Source: a bacterium (GTDB lineage: Bacteria; Bacillota_A; Clostridia; Lachnospirales; Lachnospiraceae). From it: DNA of 64,000 nt. The translations under genes were made by a program, and so were the position numbers. Below, piece by piece: positions 43,611 through 52,900 of the stretch. The notes below the pieces were generated by a model that saw only the letters and a program-made list of their open reading frames with translations, was not told the origin of the DNA and searched no databases. Numbering within the stretch: the first letter of the stretch is position 1; each line of letters begins with the position of its first letter. The stretch lies in contig SFQZ01000010.1 in the NCBI GenBank assembly GCA_004562915.1, positions 24,066 to 88,065 on the forward strand, in the 5' to 3' direction.

Positions 43611-45299
43611 TTAATATCCTTCATTATGAAGAAGTTCATGTGTCTTGCCCTTCAGGAAGCCTTCATACAGTGAAGTGATCATCGGATTTTCATCACATTT
43701 CTTAACAACAGCTACACTATCTGCATTGTAGATACCCTGGGTTCTTGCAGCTTTGGTACGGTCACCGGCTCTTGTAGGCTGTCCGCCACCCATGACGCAG
43801 CCACGGCGGCATGCCATAACTTCGATCAGATGATAGTTTGCCTCACCATTTTTCACCTTTTCCATAATAGTATGAGCATTTGCAAGTCCACTTACGACAC
43901 AGATATTGATATCCTGACCTTCATACTGGATTGTAAACTCTTTGATCGGCTCATCACCACGAACACCACAGTCTGCGATTGCAGCCATAGCTACTTTATC
44001 ATGACTCGGAACCAGACGACGGAGAACAGCTTCTGTTACACCGCCGGTTACACCGAAGATCACACCACCGCCGGAACCAAATCCAAACGGTACATCACTG
44101 GATTCCGGTTCAAGAGATGCGAAATCAAGTCCTGCATTATTGATCATACGAATCAGCTCTGTGGTAGTGATTACAAAATCGGTATCCTGCTCACCCTTAG
44201 TGAAACTGTTCGGACGTTTTGCTTCCATCTTCTTAGCTGTACAAGGCATGAAAGATACCATCACTGTCTTTTTGCCTTTTGCATGTTCAGGATCACGGAA
44301 CCACTCTTTGGTAACCGCTGACATCATTCCCTGCGGAGAACGGCAGGTGGAAACATTCGGAATATACTCCGGATACTGATCGGTTACAAACTTCACCCAT
44401 GCCGGACAGCAGCTTGTCATAAGCGGAAGCGTTCCACCGTTTTTCACTCGATCCAGGAATTCTGCTGATTCTTCCATAATAGTAAGGTCTGCACTGAATG
44501 TGGTATCATATACTTCATCAAATCCCATACGATGAAGAGCTGTAACAATCTTGCCCATAACGCTCTTTCCTTTTGGAAGTCCGAAAGCATCTCCGACTGC
44601 CACACGAACAGATGGAGCAACCTGTGCAACTACACGTACATCAGGATCAGCCAGAGCATCCCATACACCACCCATATCCGTATGGATACTGATAGCTCCG
44701 GTCGGACAGAATACACGACACTGTCCGCAGGACACACATTCGGTAGCAGCAATATCTTTATTGAAAGCAGGTGTTACAAGAGCATCGGTACCTCTGTGAG
44801 TAAATCCAAGGACTCCTACACCCTGCAGTTCTTCACAGACACGTACACAGTTACCGCAGAGAATACATTTGTTCGGATCTCTTACGATAGACGGAGAACT
44901 AAGATCCAGAGGCATCTGCTCTCTGGTGTTCTCAAATCTTACTTTCATAACACCCAGTCTGTGTGCAAGAAGCTGAAGATTACATTCTCCGCTCTTTACA
45001 CAAGTTGTACAGTCACGGCAGTGTGCTGCGAGAAGCAGTTCCACGATCAGTTTTCTGTATTTTTTCAGTCTTCCGGTATTTGTATAGATAACCATTCCAT
45101 CCCTTGGTTCTTCGGAACAGGATGCAAACATTCTTCCTCTGTCGTCTTCTACCGTACACAGACGACATGCGCCGAAGGTAGACAGTTCAGAATGATAGCA
45201 AAGTGTGGGAATATTGATTCCTGCTTTGCGGATTATGGATAATACATTTTTTTCATCGGTAAATTCTACTTTTCTACCGTCAATTGTCATAACTCCCAT
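43611..45299 (-). CDS. hydA: [FeFe]-hydrogenase catalytic subunit HydA of a bifurcating complex
   Basis: Catalytic subunit of 562 residues. In order: an N-terminal [2Fe-2S] domain (Cys34, 45, 48, 61); a His-Cys3 cluster (His93, Cys97, 100, 106); and two ferredoxin clusters (Cys145/148/151/155 and 188/191/194/198). The H-cluster domain follows, with TSCCPAW (295-301), MPCTAKK (351-357) and MACRRGC (Cys497, Cys501). All H-cluster cysteines are present, so an active enzyme is expected. With HydB and HydC just upstream it should couple NADH and ferredoxin oxidation to H2 production, or the reverse. Maturases HydEFG are not here. ATG 45299 follows AGGAGGTG. Confidence 0.95.
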   Translation of the reverse strand: MGVMTIDGRKVEFTDEKNVLSIIRKAGINIPTLCYHSELSTFGACRLCTVEDDRGRMFASCSEEPRDGMVIYTNTGRLKKYRKLIVELLLAAHCRDCTTCVKSGECNLQLLAHRLGVMKVRFENTREQMPLDLSSPSIVRDPNKCILCGNCVRVCEELQGVGVLGFTHRGTDALVTPAFNKDIAATECVSCGQCRVFCPTGAISIHTDMGGVWDALADPDVRVVAQVAPSVRVAVGDAFGLPKGKSVMGKIVTALHRMGFDEVYDTTFSADLTIMEESAEFLDRVKNGGTLPLMTSCCPAWVKFVTDQYPEYIPNVSTCRSPQGMMSAVTKEWFRDPEHAKGKKTVMVSFMPCTAKKMEAKRPNSFTKGEQDTDFVITTTELIRMINNAGLDFASLEPESSDVPFGFGSGGGVIFGVTGGVTEAVLRRLVPSHDKVAMAAIADCGVRGDEPIKEFTIQYEGQDINICVVSGLANAHTIMEKVKNGEANYHLIEVMACRRGCVMGGGQPTRAGDRTKAARTQGIYNADSVAVVKKCDENPMITSLYEGFLKGKTHELLHNEGY

Positions 45300-45310
45300 A
45301 ATGTCACCTC

Positions 45311-47191
45311 CTACGCTTCTACGTAAATTGCATCGAATGCACAATTTTCCTTACATGCACCACAGTGGATACATACAGATGGGTCAATATGATAGCATTC
45401 TTTGATTTTACCGCTGATAGCGCCAACCGGACAGTTCTTCGCACACTTGGAACATCCGCGGCAGAATTCCGGATTGATCACATATTTCTTCATAGCCTCG
45501 CAGACTTTTGCACGGCACTTGTGATCTACGATATGCTCAACATATTCATCACGGAACAGACGCAGCGTACTGAGAACAGGAAGCGGAGCACTTTTTCCAA
45601 GTCCACAGAGAGCCATACTCTTAACCATAGTAGCCAGTTCTTCCAGACGGTCAAGATCTTCCAGTTCACCTTTGCCTGCTACGATCTTTTCCAGAATCTC
45701 CAGCATACGTTTGGTACCTTCACGACACGGAACACATTTTCCACAGGATTCTCTCTGGGTAAAGCTCATAAAGAAACGGGCAACTTCCACCATACAGGTG
45801 TGCTCATCCATTACTACGAGCCCGCCGGAACCTACGATCGCACCATATTTCTTCACGGAATCAAAATCCAGAGGTACATCCAGATGCTCTTCTGTCAGAC
45901 ATCCGCCGGATGGTCCACCAATCTGTACTGCCTTGAAAGAACCGCCGCCTTTCAGACCGCCGCCGATATCAAAGATAATCTCTCTCAAAGTTGTTCCCAT
46001 CGGTACTTCGATCAGACCTGTATTCTCAATTGAACCGGTCAATGAGAATGTCTTGGTTCCAGGACTTCCCTCTGTACCGATGCTGCGATACCATGCAGCA
46101 CCATTCAATACGATCTTCGGCACATTGGCAAATGTTTCTACGTTATTCAGTACAGTTGGTTTCTCCCAAAGTCCTTTTTCAACGGTACGCGGTGGTTTTA
46201 CACGAGGCATACCACGGTTTCCTTCGATAGAAGCGGTAAGAGCGGAACCTTCACCACATACGAAAGCACCGGCACCACGATTGATATGCATATGGAAGCA
46301 GAAATCCGTTCCCAGAATATTATCTCCCAGAAGTCCTCTGCTCTCCAGTTCTGCAATTGCATGACGGAGACGTTTTACAGAATTCGGATATTCTGCACGT
46401 ACATAAATATAACCATCTGCTGATTTTACTGCATATGCGGCAATCATCATACCCTCGATCAAACGGTATGGATCACCTTCCATAACGGAGCCATCCATAA
46501 ATGCTCCCGGGTCACCTTCATCACCATTACATACCACGTAACGAACTGTTTCTTTCTGGCGTGCAACCTGTTTCCACTTTTTACCGGCCGGGAATCCACC
46601 GCCGCCGCGGCCTCTCAGTCCGGACTTATCTACTTCATCAATGATCTCATCCTGACTCATCTCAAACAAAGCTTTTTCAAGTGCTTTGAATCCGCCGCTT
46701 GCCAGATATTCATCCAGGGATTCTGCTTCAAACTTACCGCAGTTTTCCAGAACCAGACGTGTCTGTTTTGCGATAAATGGAATCTCATCCGGTGCCTGAT
46801 AAGTAACGCCTTTCTGCTTGTACAGCAGAGATTCGATCACTTCATCCCCTTTTACGCTGCGCTCAAAGATTTCTTCGCAGTCATCTTCTTTTACTTTTGT
46901 ATACTGTATTACTTTGTCACCTTTCTGGATACGAACCAGAGGTCCAAGTTCACAGATGCCCTGACATCCTGTCTTCTTAACACCAACGTGTTCTCCCTGA
47001 TCATGTGGTGCAAACTCAAGCACTACACCCGGGGCATCCTTACATACCTGAAGGAATTTTTCATAAATCTTCTCTGAACCTGTGGCAATACATCCCGTGC
47101 CTGAACAGACCAGAATCCGGCAGTCATAAGAATCCAGTACTTTTTTCGCTTCTTCTCTTACCTGTAACAATTCTTCTTTATTCTGAATCAT
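45311..47191 (-). CDS. hydB: HydB / NuoF-like flavin subunit of the hydrogenase
   Basis: NAD(H)-binding subunit of 626 residues. The N-terminal thioredoxin-like [2Fe-2S] domain has CSGTGC near 30 and the CQGICELGP pair. The NuoF core has the NADH/FMN loop GRGGGGFPAGKKW near 195-207, and CGKCVPCREG binds a [4Fe-4S] cluster. The C-terminus adds a two-cluster ferredoxin (CRGCSKCAKNCP, CIHCGACKENC). This is the architecture of HydB in bifurcating hydrogenases. The start overlaps the hydC stop by four bases. Confidence 0.95.
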   Translation of the reverse strand: MIQNKEELLQVREEAKKVLDSYDCRILVCSGTGCIATGSEKIYEKFLQVCKDAPGVVLEFAPHDQGEHVGVKKTGCQGICELGPLVRIQKGDKVIQYTKVKEDDCEEIFERSVKGDEVIESLLYKQKGVTYQAPDEIPFIAKQTRLVLENCGKFEAESLDEYLASGGFKALEKALFEMSQDEIIDEVDKSGLRGRGGGGFPAGKKWKQVARQKETVRYVVCNGDEGDPGAFMDGSVMEGDPYRLIEGMMIAAYAVKSADGYIYVRAEYPNSVKRLRHAIAELESRGLLGDNILGTDFCFHMHINRGAGAFVCGEGSALTASIEGNRGMPRVKPPRTVEKGLWEKPTVLNNVETFANVPKIVLNGAAWYRSIGTEGSPGTKTFSLTGSIENTGLIEVPMGTTLREIIFDIGGGLKGGGSFKAVQIGGPSGGCLTEEHLDVPLDFDSVKKYGAIVGSGGLVVMDEHTCMVEVARFFMSFTQRESCGKCVPCREGTKRMLEILEKIVAGKGELEDLDRLEELATMVKSMALCGLGKSAPLPVLSTLRLFRDEYVEHIVDHKCRAKVCEAMKKYVINPEFCRGCSKCAKNCPVGAISGKIKECYHIDPSVCIHCGACKENCAFDAIYVEA

Positions 47192-47670
47192 GCGTTGCCA
47201 CCTCCTCTCAGAGTGTCAATCAGTTCTTCCGCTTTTTCCGGTGTCATCCTTGGATGAACATCATCATTTACCATCATCGTAGGTGCAAGACCGCAGGCAC
47301 CCAGACATGATACGGTTTCAACGGTAAACATCATATCATCTGTTGTTTTTTTCTTTTTGCTGAGACCTAATTTTTTGTAAAGAGCCTCCAGAACAGGCAT
47401 AGATTTACGCACGTGACATGCTGTTCCATCACAGACTTTTATTACGTATTTTCCTTTTGCCTCAAAAGAAAAGTTTTCATAGAATGTAGCAACACTATAG
47501 GCTTTTGCCTCTGTGATTCCGATCTCTTTTGCCACATAGGTTAACAGTTCTCCAGGCAGGTAGCGATATTCTTCCTGAATATCCTGCATGATGGGGATCA
47601 GCGAGCTTGATTTGCGGCCGTGACTCTCGATGATCTCATCCGTTTTCCGGTAATAAGACTGATCCAGCAT
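47188..47670 (-). CDS. hydC: HydC / NuoE-like [2Fe-2S] subunit
   Basis: A 160-residue thioredoxin-like ferredoxin. The four [2Fe-2S] cysteines are in CDGTACHVR (near 85-92) and CLGACGLAP (near 126-133). First gene of hydCBA; ATG 47670 has Shine-Dalgarno AAAGGAGGA, and a good promoter lies about 60 bases upstream. Confidence 0.95.
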   Translation of the reverse strand: MLDQSYYRKTDEIIESHGRKSSSLIPIMQDIQEEYRYLPGELLTYVAKEIGITEAKAYSVATFYENFSFEAKGKYVIKVCDGTACHVRKSMPVLEALYKKLGLSKKKKTTDDMMFTVETVSCLGACGLAPTMMVNDDVHPRMTPEKAEELIDTLRGGGNA

Positions 47671-47726
47671 AGGTTATCCTCCTTTTTATGCATTATATAT
47701 GTATTACCTCCAACATAGATAATGTT

Positions 47727-47755
47727 ATTATACATTATTTGCATAAACTGTGCAA
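47727..47755 (-). promoter_or_regulatory. Sigma-A-type promoter of hydCBA
   Basis: On the minus strand a -35 box TTGCAC (47750-47755), a 17-base spacer and a perfect -10 box TATAAT (47727-47732) with an upstream TG. The expected start of transcription is near 47720, leaving a leader of about 50 bases. Confidence 0.75.
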
Positions 47756-47780
47756 TCAAAATTCGGAAAATAATTCATAA

Positions 47781-47835
47781 TATGCACAATTTTTTCGAAG
47801 TTTGTTATTTATTTATCATACACTATGCACAATTT
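47781..47835. repeat. Direct repeat TATGCACAATTT upstream of the hyd promoter
   Basis: The 12-base sequence occurs at 47781-47792 and again at 47824-47835, 43 bases apart, close to four helical turns. A related sequence (TGTGCAAT) overlaps the -35 box. These positions suit binding of an activator upstream of hydCBA. The rest of the 324-base gap 47671-47994 is AT-rich and holds only the promoter and a terminator. Confidence 0.45.
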
Positions 47836-47947
47836 ATTACAATATCACATTCGTGTACTAAAGTATTTTTATTCATAATTATCCATATTTCATATATTAT
47901 ATTTCTTGTCCTAAATTTCCCCGTTTCATAGAAATCGCAAAAAAAAT

Positions 47948-47978
47948 CCCCTCCAGATTTTATAAAATCTAAAGGGGG
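47948..47978 (-). terminator. Terminator of the amino acid ABC transporter operon
   Basis: On the minus strand CCCCCTTTAGATTTT pairs with AAAATCTGGAGGGG and runs into TTTTTTTT. It lies 17 bases after the ATPase gene stop. Confidence 0.85.
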
Positions 47979-47994
47979 TTTTTCGCTTATCTTA

Positions 47995-48738
47995 TTATAA
48001 CACTTTTGATAAAAATTCTTTCAGTCTCGGGTTTTTCGGATTTGCAAAGAATTCTTCCGGTGTGTTTTCTTCCTGGATTTTTCCTTCATCGATGAAAAGT
48101 ACTCTCGATGCCACTTCTCTGGCAAATCCCATCTCGTGAGTGACCACCACCATAGTCATTCCGGATTCAGCAAGTTCTTTCATGATCTCCAGAACCTCTC
48201 CTACCATCTCCGGATCCAGCGCAGATGTGGGTTCATCAAAGAGCATCACATCAGGATTCATAGCCAGTGCACGTGCGATGGCTATACGCTGCTTCTGTCC
48301 GCCTGAAAGGCTGTCCGGGTATGCGTCCGCTTTGTCCGGCAATCCCACACGCTCCAACAGTTCATCTGCTTTTGCGGAAGCTTCTTCCGGCGTTTTCAGT
48401 TTCAGAGTAACCGGTGCCAGCATAATGTTTTCCTTAACCGTCTTATGTGGGAAAAGATTAAACTGCTGGAACACCATTCCGATTTTCTGGCGGTGTCTGT
48501 CAATATTAATCTTCGGGTCAGTGATATCTGCCCCTTCCACCAGAATACGGCCTCCGGTAGGCTTTTCCAGAAGATTCAGGGAACGGAGAAACGTCGACTT
48601 ACCGGAACCGGACGGTCCGATGATCGCAACCACTTCACCTTTTCGAATATCGGTAGTGATACCATCCAGAACACAGTTGTCACCAAAGCTCTTTCTGAGC
48701 GCATCTACTTCTATCAGGATCTCGCCATTATCGATCAT
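47995..48738 (-). CDS. Polar amino acid ABC transporter ATP-binding protein
   Basis: GlnQ-type ATPase of 247 residues. Walker A is GPSGSGKST (near 39-47), signature LSGGQKQR and Walker B VMLFDEPTSALD. It overlaps the end of the permease gene by 11 bases. With the permease and lipoprotein it forms a complete importer of the glutamine/cystine/arginine class; the exact amino acid cannot be fixed. Confidence 0.94.
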   Translation of the reverse strand: MIDNGEILIEVDALRKSFGDNCVLDGITTDIRKGEVVAIIGPSGSGKSTFLRSLNLLEKPTGGRILVEGADITDPKINIDRHRQKIGMVFQQFNLFPHKTVKENIMLAPVTLKLKTPEEASAKADELLERVGLPDKADAYPDSLSGGQKQRIAIARALAMNPDVMLFDEPTSALDPEMVGEVLEIMKELAESGMTMVVVTHEMGFAREVASRVLFIDEGKIQEENTPEEFFANPKNPRLKEFLSKVL

Positions 48739-49438
48739 TTTTACGCATCCTCCTCTCTACTTTGCCCATAAAGTATGTCAGAATAGATACCAGAACCCAG
48801 TAAAATACAGCTGCCGATATCAAAGGAACAAATGCACTGTAGGTACGGCTCTGTACCAGAGTAGCTGCTTTTGTAATATCTGTGGTTCCGATATAACCGA
48901 TAATTGCTGTTTCTTTTAAAAGAACAATCATCTCATTGATCAATGCCGGAAGCACATTTTTAAATGCCTGCGGGATAATGATCAGTTTCATGGTCTGTCC
49001 GGCACTCAGTCCCAGGCTACGTCCTGCTTCTGTCTGCCCTTTATCGATGGACATGATTCCCGAACGGACGATTTCTGCCACATAAGCTCCGGAATTGATA
49101 CCAAATGCGATACCTCCGACGATAATCTCATCCAGAGTTACTGCTGCAAAGATAATAAAATTGAAAATCAGAAGCTGAACCATACTTGGTGTTCCTCTGA
49201 TAATGCTCAGGTAAACCTTTGTGATGGCATTTAAAACTTTCAATTTTCCGGTCTGTTCATAAGTAGAACGTATGATTCCGACCGTGAATCCCAGAACTAC
49301 ACCGATCGCCAATGCAATCACGGTAATCATCAGTGTACTCTTCAAACCTGTGATCCACCAGGATGATGCACCATTTTCTACGAAAAACCGTTCAAACTGA
49401 TGCTGCAGATAATCCATACTATTATCCTCCATCTGCAA
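48728..49438 (-). CDS. Polar amino acid ABC transporter permease
   Basis: A 236-residue membrane protein with about five helices and the HisM/GlnP-type coupling loop EAGRSLGLSAGQTMKLIIIPQA (about residues 137-158). It begins immediately after the binding-protein stop and overlaps the ATPase gene. Confidence 0.93.
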   Translation of the reverse strand: MQMEDNSMDYLQHQFERFFVENGASSWWITGLKSTLMITVIALAIGVVLGFTVGIIRSTYEQTGKLKVLNAITKVYLSIIRGTPSMVQLLIFNFIIFAAVTLDEIIVGGIAFGINSGAYVAEIVRSGIMSIDKGQTEAGRSLGLSAGQTMKLIIIPQAFKNVLPALINEMIVLLKETAIIGYIGTTDITKAATLVQSRTYSAFVPLISAAVFYWVLVSILTYFMGKVERRMRKNDR

Positions 49439-50224
49439 TTACTTTCTTACGATTACTACCTGTGAAGCATTTGCATAAGTATCTGTAAAATCAACACTTT
49501 CCAGACGTTCTTCTGTTACTGTCATACCTGCTGCACCAAAATCAGCTTTTCCGCTGGTAACAGCTGCCAGGATGGACTCAAACATCATATCATCAATCTC
49601 AAGTTCATATCCCATCTTATCGCACATTGCTTTTACAATATCAGGGTCAATCCCTACGATCTCATCTCCCTCTTTGTATTCCCAAGGTGCAAACTCTGCA
49701 TTGGTAGCCATAACCAGTTTTCCGTTTGGATATTCGGTTCCTTCCGGTGTCTCATACTGATAGCTTCCTGTATCATCACCAATATAGTTACCCATGATCT
49801 TATCCAGAGTACCGTCTTCTTTCAATTCTGCCAGTGCCGCATTCATCTGATCAAGGAGTTCTGTATTCCCTTTTTTCAGACACATTGCATATTCTTCCGG
49901 CTCCCAGATATTCTCAATGATCTTGAGATCATCATTGGCTTCCACAAATTTCTCAGCCGGCAGGGAATCGATTACTACGCAGTCGATCTTGCCTGTCTTC
50001 AGAGCCTGAATCGCATCAGCGCCTTTATTATAACGTTTCATCTGGGAATCATCATTTACTTCATCAGTAGCATAGGAGTCACCTGTAGTTCCTGTCTGAA
50101 CACCAACGGTTAGATCTGCCAGATCTGCTGCAGAACTAACTTCCACTTTCTTTGAACTTACACCACATCCAAACATAGATACTGTCATGATTCCGGCTAA
50201 CGCCATTACGATAACTTTTTTCAT
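49439..50224 (-). CDS. Amino acid ABC transporter substrate-binding lipoprotein
   Basis: A 261-residue SBP_bac_3 family protein. The signal peptide ends in MFGC, with Cys20 as the probable lipidated residue. The mature domain shows LTVGVQTGTTGD and the C-terminal hallmark KADFGAAGMTVTEERLESVDFT. First gene of the three-gene importer, with Shine-Dalgarno GAGGAGGA. Confidence 0.93.
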   Translation of the reverse strand: MKKVIVMALAGIMTVSMFGCGVSSKKVEVSSAADLADLTVGVQTGTTGDSYATDEVNDDSQMKRYNKGADAIQALKTGKIDCVVIDSLPAEKFVEANDDLKIIENIWEPEEYAMCLKKGNTELLDQMNAALAELKEDGTLDKIMGNYIGDDTGSYQYETPEGTEYPNGKLVMATNAEFAPWEYKEGDEIVGIDPDIVKAMCDKMGYELEIDDMMFESILAAVTSGKADFGAAGMTVTEERLESVDFTDTYANASQVVIVRK

Positions 50225-50262
50225 ATCTTATCCTCCTCTTTCATTTTATGCATCCTATATGT

Positions 50263-50271
50263 ATTATAGCA
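50263..50271 (-). promoter_or_regulatory. Extended -10 promoter element of the amino acid transporter operon
   Basis: On the minus strand TGC directly precedes TATAAT, an extended -10, about 40 bases before the binding-protein start. No good -35 box is seen at the usual distance, as is common for extended -10 promoters. Confidence 0.5.
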
Positions 50272-50370
50272 TTAGTCGATGCATATTTATTCATTTACAA
50301 TTCAATATCCATCATTATAGCAGTTTTTACCGCAAATGCAAGCACTTTTGGATTCGGATATCAAAAATGC

Positions 50371-51546
50371 TTAGATTCTCGCCACTCCGCTCTCTCTTGC
50401 AGCCTGTGCAACTGCCGCTGCCACTGCTTTTCCAACTCGCGGATCAAATGCCTTCGGAATAATATAATCCTCGTTCAGTTCTTCCTCAGAGATCAAATCT
50501 GCCAGTGCCTGTGCTGCCGCCATTTTCATTTCTTCATTGATGTCTTTTGCACGTACATCAAATGCGCCGCGGAAAATTCCAGGAAAGGCCAGAACGTTGT
50601 TGATCTGATTCGGGAAGTCACTCCGTCCGGTGGAGACTACTTTCGCACCGCCTGCTTTTGCTTCATCCGGGAAAATCTCCGGTGTCGGGTTCGCACATGC
50701 AAAAATAATCGCATCTTTATTCATGGTTTTAACCATCTCTGTTGTCACCTGACCCGGCGCGGAAACTCCGATGAACACATCAGCGCCTACCAGCATCTCT
50801 GGCAGCGTGCCCTGTCTCTTCTCAAGATTTGTTACCTGTGCCATCTCTTCTTTGATCCAGTTCATACCTTTTTCACGGCCGGCATAGATTGCTCCGGAAC
50901 GGTCACACATCGTTACATTCTTAAATCCTGCAGAAAGAAGCAGTTTTACGATAGAAACAGCTGCTGCTCCGGCGCCGGAGGTAACGACTTTCACTTCTTC
51001 TTTTTTCTTTCCTACCACTTTAAGAGCATTGGTCAGTCCTGCCAGTGTAATAATTGCAGTACCGTGCTGATCATCGTGGAAAATCGGAATATCACATTTT
51101 TCTTTCAGTTTTCTCTCGATTTCAAAACATCTTGGTGCAGAAATATCTTCCAGATTGATTCCGCCAAAAGATCCGGAAAGAAGATATACCGCATTGACAA
51201 ATTCATCTACATCTTTTGTCTTGACGCAGAGAGGAAATGCATCTACATCACCAAAAGCCTTGAACAGTACGCATTTTCCTTCCATAACAGGCATTCCCGC
51301 CTCCGGTCCGATATCTCCAAGACCAAGGACAGCACTTCCATCTGTGATAACGGCACACATATTGTGGCGTCTGGTCAATTCATAACTTTTATCAATATCT
51401 TTCTGAATCTCCAGACAAGGCTCGGCAACACCCGGTGTATATGCCAGAGCCAGATCGTCCTTGGATGCTACCGGCACCCGGTTTACGATCTCAATCTTTC
51501 CCGCCCACTCTTTGTGAAGTCTCAATGATTCTTTTGCGTAATCCAT
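50371..51546 (-). CDS. Malic enzyme (oxaloacetate-decarboxylating)
   Basis: Converts malate to pyruvate and CO2 with reduction of NAD or NADP. It has 391 residues, the short bacterial form. Motifs: YTPGVAEPC near residue 37, substrate/metal region IPIFHDDQHGTAI near 150-163, and dinucleotide loop SGAGAAAVSI near 190. The C-terminal phosphotransacetylase domain of the long form is absent. It lies 49 bases downstream of hom. Cofactor preference cannot be read reliably. Confidence 0.93.
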   Translation of the reverse strand: MDYAKESLRLHKEWAGKIEIVNRVPVASKDDLALAYTPGVAEPCLEIQKDIDKSYELTRRHNMCAVITDGSAVLGLGDIGPEAGMPVMEGKCVLFKAFGDVDAFPLCVKTKDVDEFVNAVYLLSGSFGGINLEDISAPRCFEIERKLKEKCDIPIFHDDQHGTAIITLAGLTNALKVVGKKKEEVKVVTSGAGAAAVSIVKLLLSAGFKNVTMCDRSGAIYAGREKGMNWIKEEMAQVTNLEKRQGTLPEMLVGADVFIGVSAPGQVTTEMVKTMNKDAIIFACANPTPEIFPDEAKAGGAKVVSTGRSDFPNQINNVLAFPGIFRGAFDVRAKDINEEMKMAAAQALADLISEEELNEDYIIPKAFDPRVGKAVAAAVAQAARESGVARI

Positions 51547-51594
51547 AGTATCCCTCCGCTAATAAAATATATTTACATTTATGATTTCCACACT

Positions 51595-52881
51595 TTATGC
51601 GACGCGAATAATCGCAGATATTTCGCTTACAATCGACATTCCCTTAAATACAGCCAGAGAATCTTTCAGATTTCGTTCTTTGACAGAGTCCGTGATCACA
51701 ACGATCTCCGCATAATCACCTTTCTTTCTTCTCTGGATCACCTGCGCAAGGCTGACACAGTTATTGCCGAACACACTGGCAATATTGGCAAGTACACCAT
51801 AGCGGTCTTCCACCAGCATACGGATAAAGTATTTGCTCTTAATATCATCCATTTTCTTGATGGGGAGTTCTTTGTAACAGGTACAGCCGATTCTTCCGCA
51901 GCATCCATGCAGGATATTTCTGACCACATCAAAGACATCCCCCACAACTGCGCTGGCTGTAGGCAGTTCTCCTGCTCCTCTTCCATAGAACATGGCATCC
52001 TGAACCGCATCCCCCTGGACAAATACCGCATTATAAGAATCATTGACAGATGCCAGTGGATGATTGCTGTCGATCAGCATCGGATGTACTCTGACTTCCA
52101 CACCATCCGGAGTATTTCTTGCCACGCCGAGAAGCTTGATATCACAACCCATTTCCCTGGCAAATTGAATATCTGTAGAAGTAATTTTTGTGATTCCTTC
52201 TGTATACACATCATCAAAGGTCACGCGGGAATTGAAAGCAACACTGGCAAGTATAGCCACCTTACGGGCTGCATCCAGACCTTCCACATCCGCTGTCGGA
52301 TCACTCTCCGCATAGCCCAGATCCTGAACAAGCTTCAGAGCATCCGCAAATTCCATGCCTTCTTTACTCATCTTCGTCAAGATAAAATTGGTGGTACCAT
52401 TGACGATTCCCATCACTTCCGAGATATGATTGCCGGCCAGACACTGCTTCAAAGGACGAATGATCGGAATCCCTCCTGCAACTGCCGCTTCATAAAGGAA
52501 ATCACATCCATGCTCTTTTGCTGTCTCCAGAAGCTCATTGCCGCTGACTGCGATCAGATCTTTGTTTGCCGTAACCACATGTTTTCCGGCTTTCAGCGCT
52601 TCCAGAATATAGGTTTTCGCCGGTTCAATCCCACCGATCAGCTCGATCACGATCTCAATCTCCGGATCCTCAACGATCTCCTTCCAGGAATTTGTAAGTA
52701 CGGACGGATCATCCACCTTAGCAGCCGCCTTTTCCAGATTCCGAACCATCACTTTCGTTATTTTCACCTGTGCACCAAACTTTGGAATCATCTCTGATTC
52801 CTGATTTTTCATCACTTTATATACTCCGCCTCCGACGGTACCCAGACCGAGAAGTGCAGCTTTGATACAACGTTCTGCCAT
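51595..52881 (-). CDS. hom: Homoserine dehydrogenase
   Basis: Reduces aspartate semialdehyde to homoserine on the way to threonine and methionine. It has 428 residues. The NAD(P)-binding loop GLGTVGGGVY is near residue 13, VVTANKDLIA near 103, and NGTTNFILTKM near 174. The C-terminal ACT domain (about 350-428, with DRYGVLANIASVF) is for allosteric control, normally by threonine. ATG 52881 follows GGAAGG; an ATG at 52896 precedes that site. It begins only 20 bases after the LCP gene stop, so it may be transcribed from the exopolysaccharide operon. Confidence 0.95.
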   Translation of the reverse strand: MAERCIKAALLGLGTVGGGVYKVMKNQESEMIPKFGAQVKITKVMVRNLEKAAAKVDDPSVLTNSWKEIVEDPEIEIVIELIGGIEPAKTYILEALKAGKHVVTANKDLIAVSGNELLETAKEHGCDFLYEAAVAGGIPIIRPLKQCLAGNHISEVMGIVNGTTNFILTKMSKEGMEFADALKLVQDLGYAESDPTADVEGLDAARKVAILASVAFNSRVTFDDVYTEGITKITSTDIQFAREMGCDIKLLGVARNTPDGVEVRVHPMLIDSNHPLASVNDSYNAVFVQGDAVQDAMFYGRGAGELPTASAVVGDVFDVVRNILHGCCGRIGCTCYKELPIKKMDDIKSKYFIRMLVEDRYGVLANIASVFGNNCVSLAQVIQRRKKGDYAEIVVITDSVKERNLKDSLAVFKGMSIVSEISAIIRVA

Positions 52882-52900
52882 AACCTTACCTTCCATTCTT

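Noticed and set aside
50248..51528. Open frame of 426 codons on the plus strand opposite malic enzyme
   Set aside because: It is antisense to a clear enzyme gene, has cysteine/histidine-rich composition typical of mirror frames and no ribosome site or recognisable motif.
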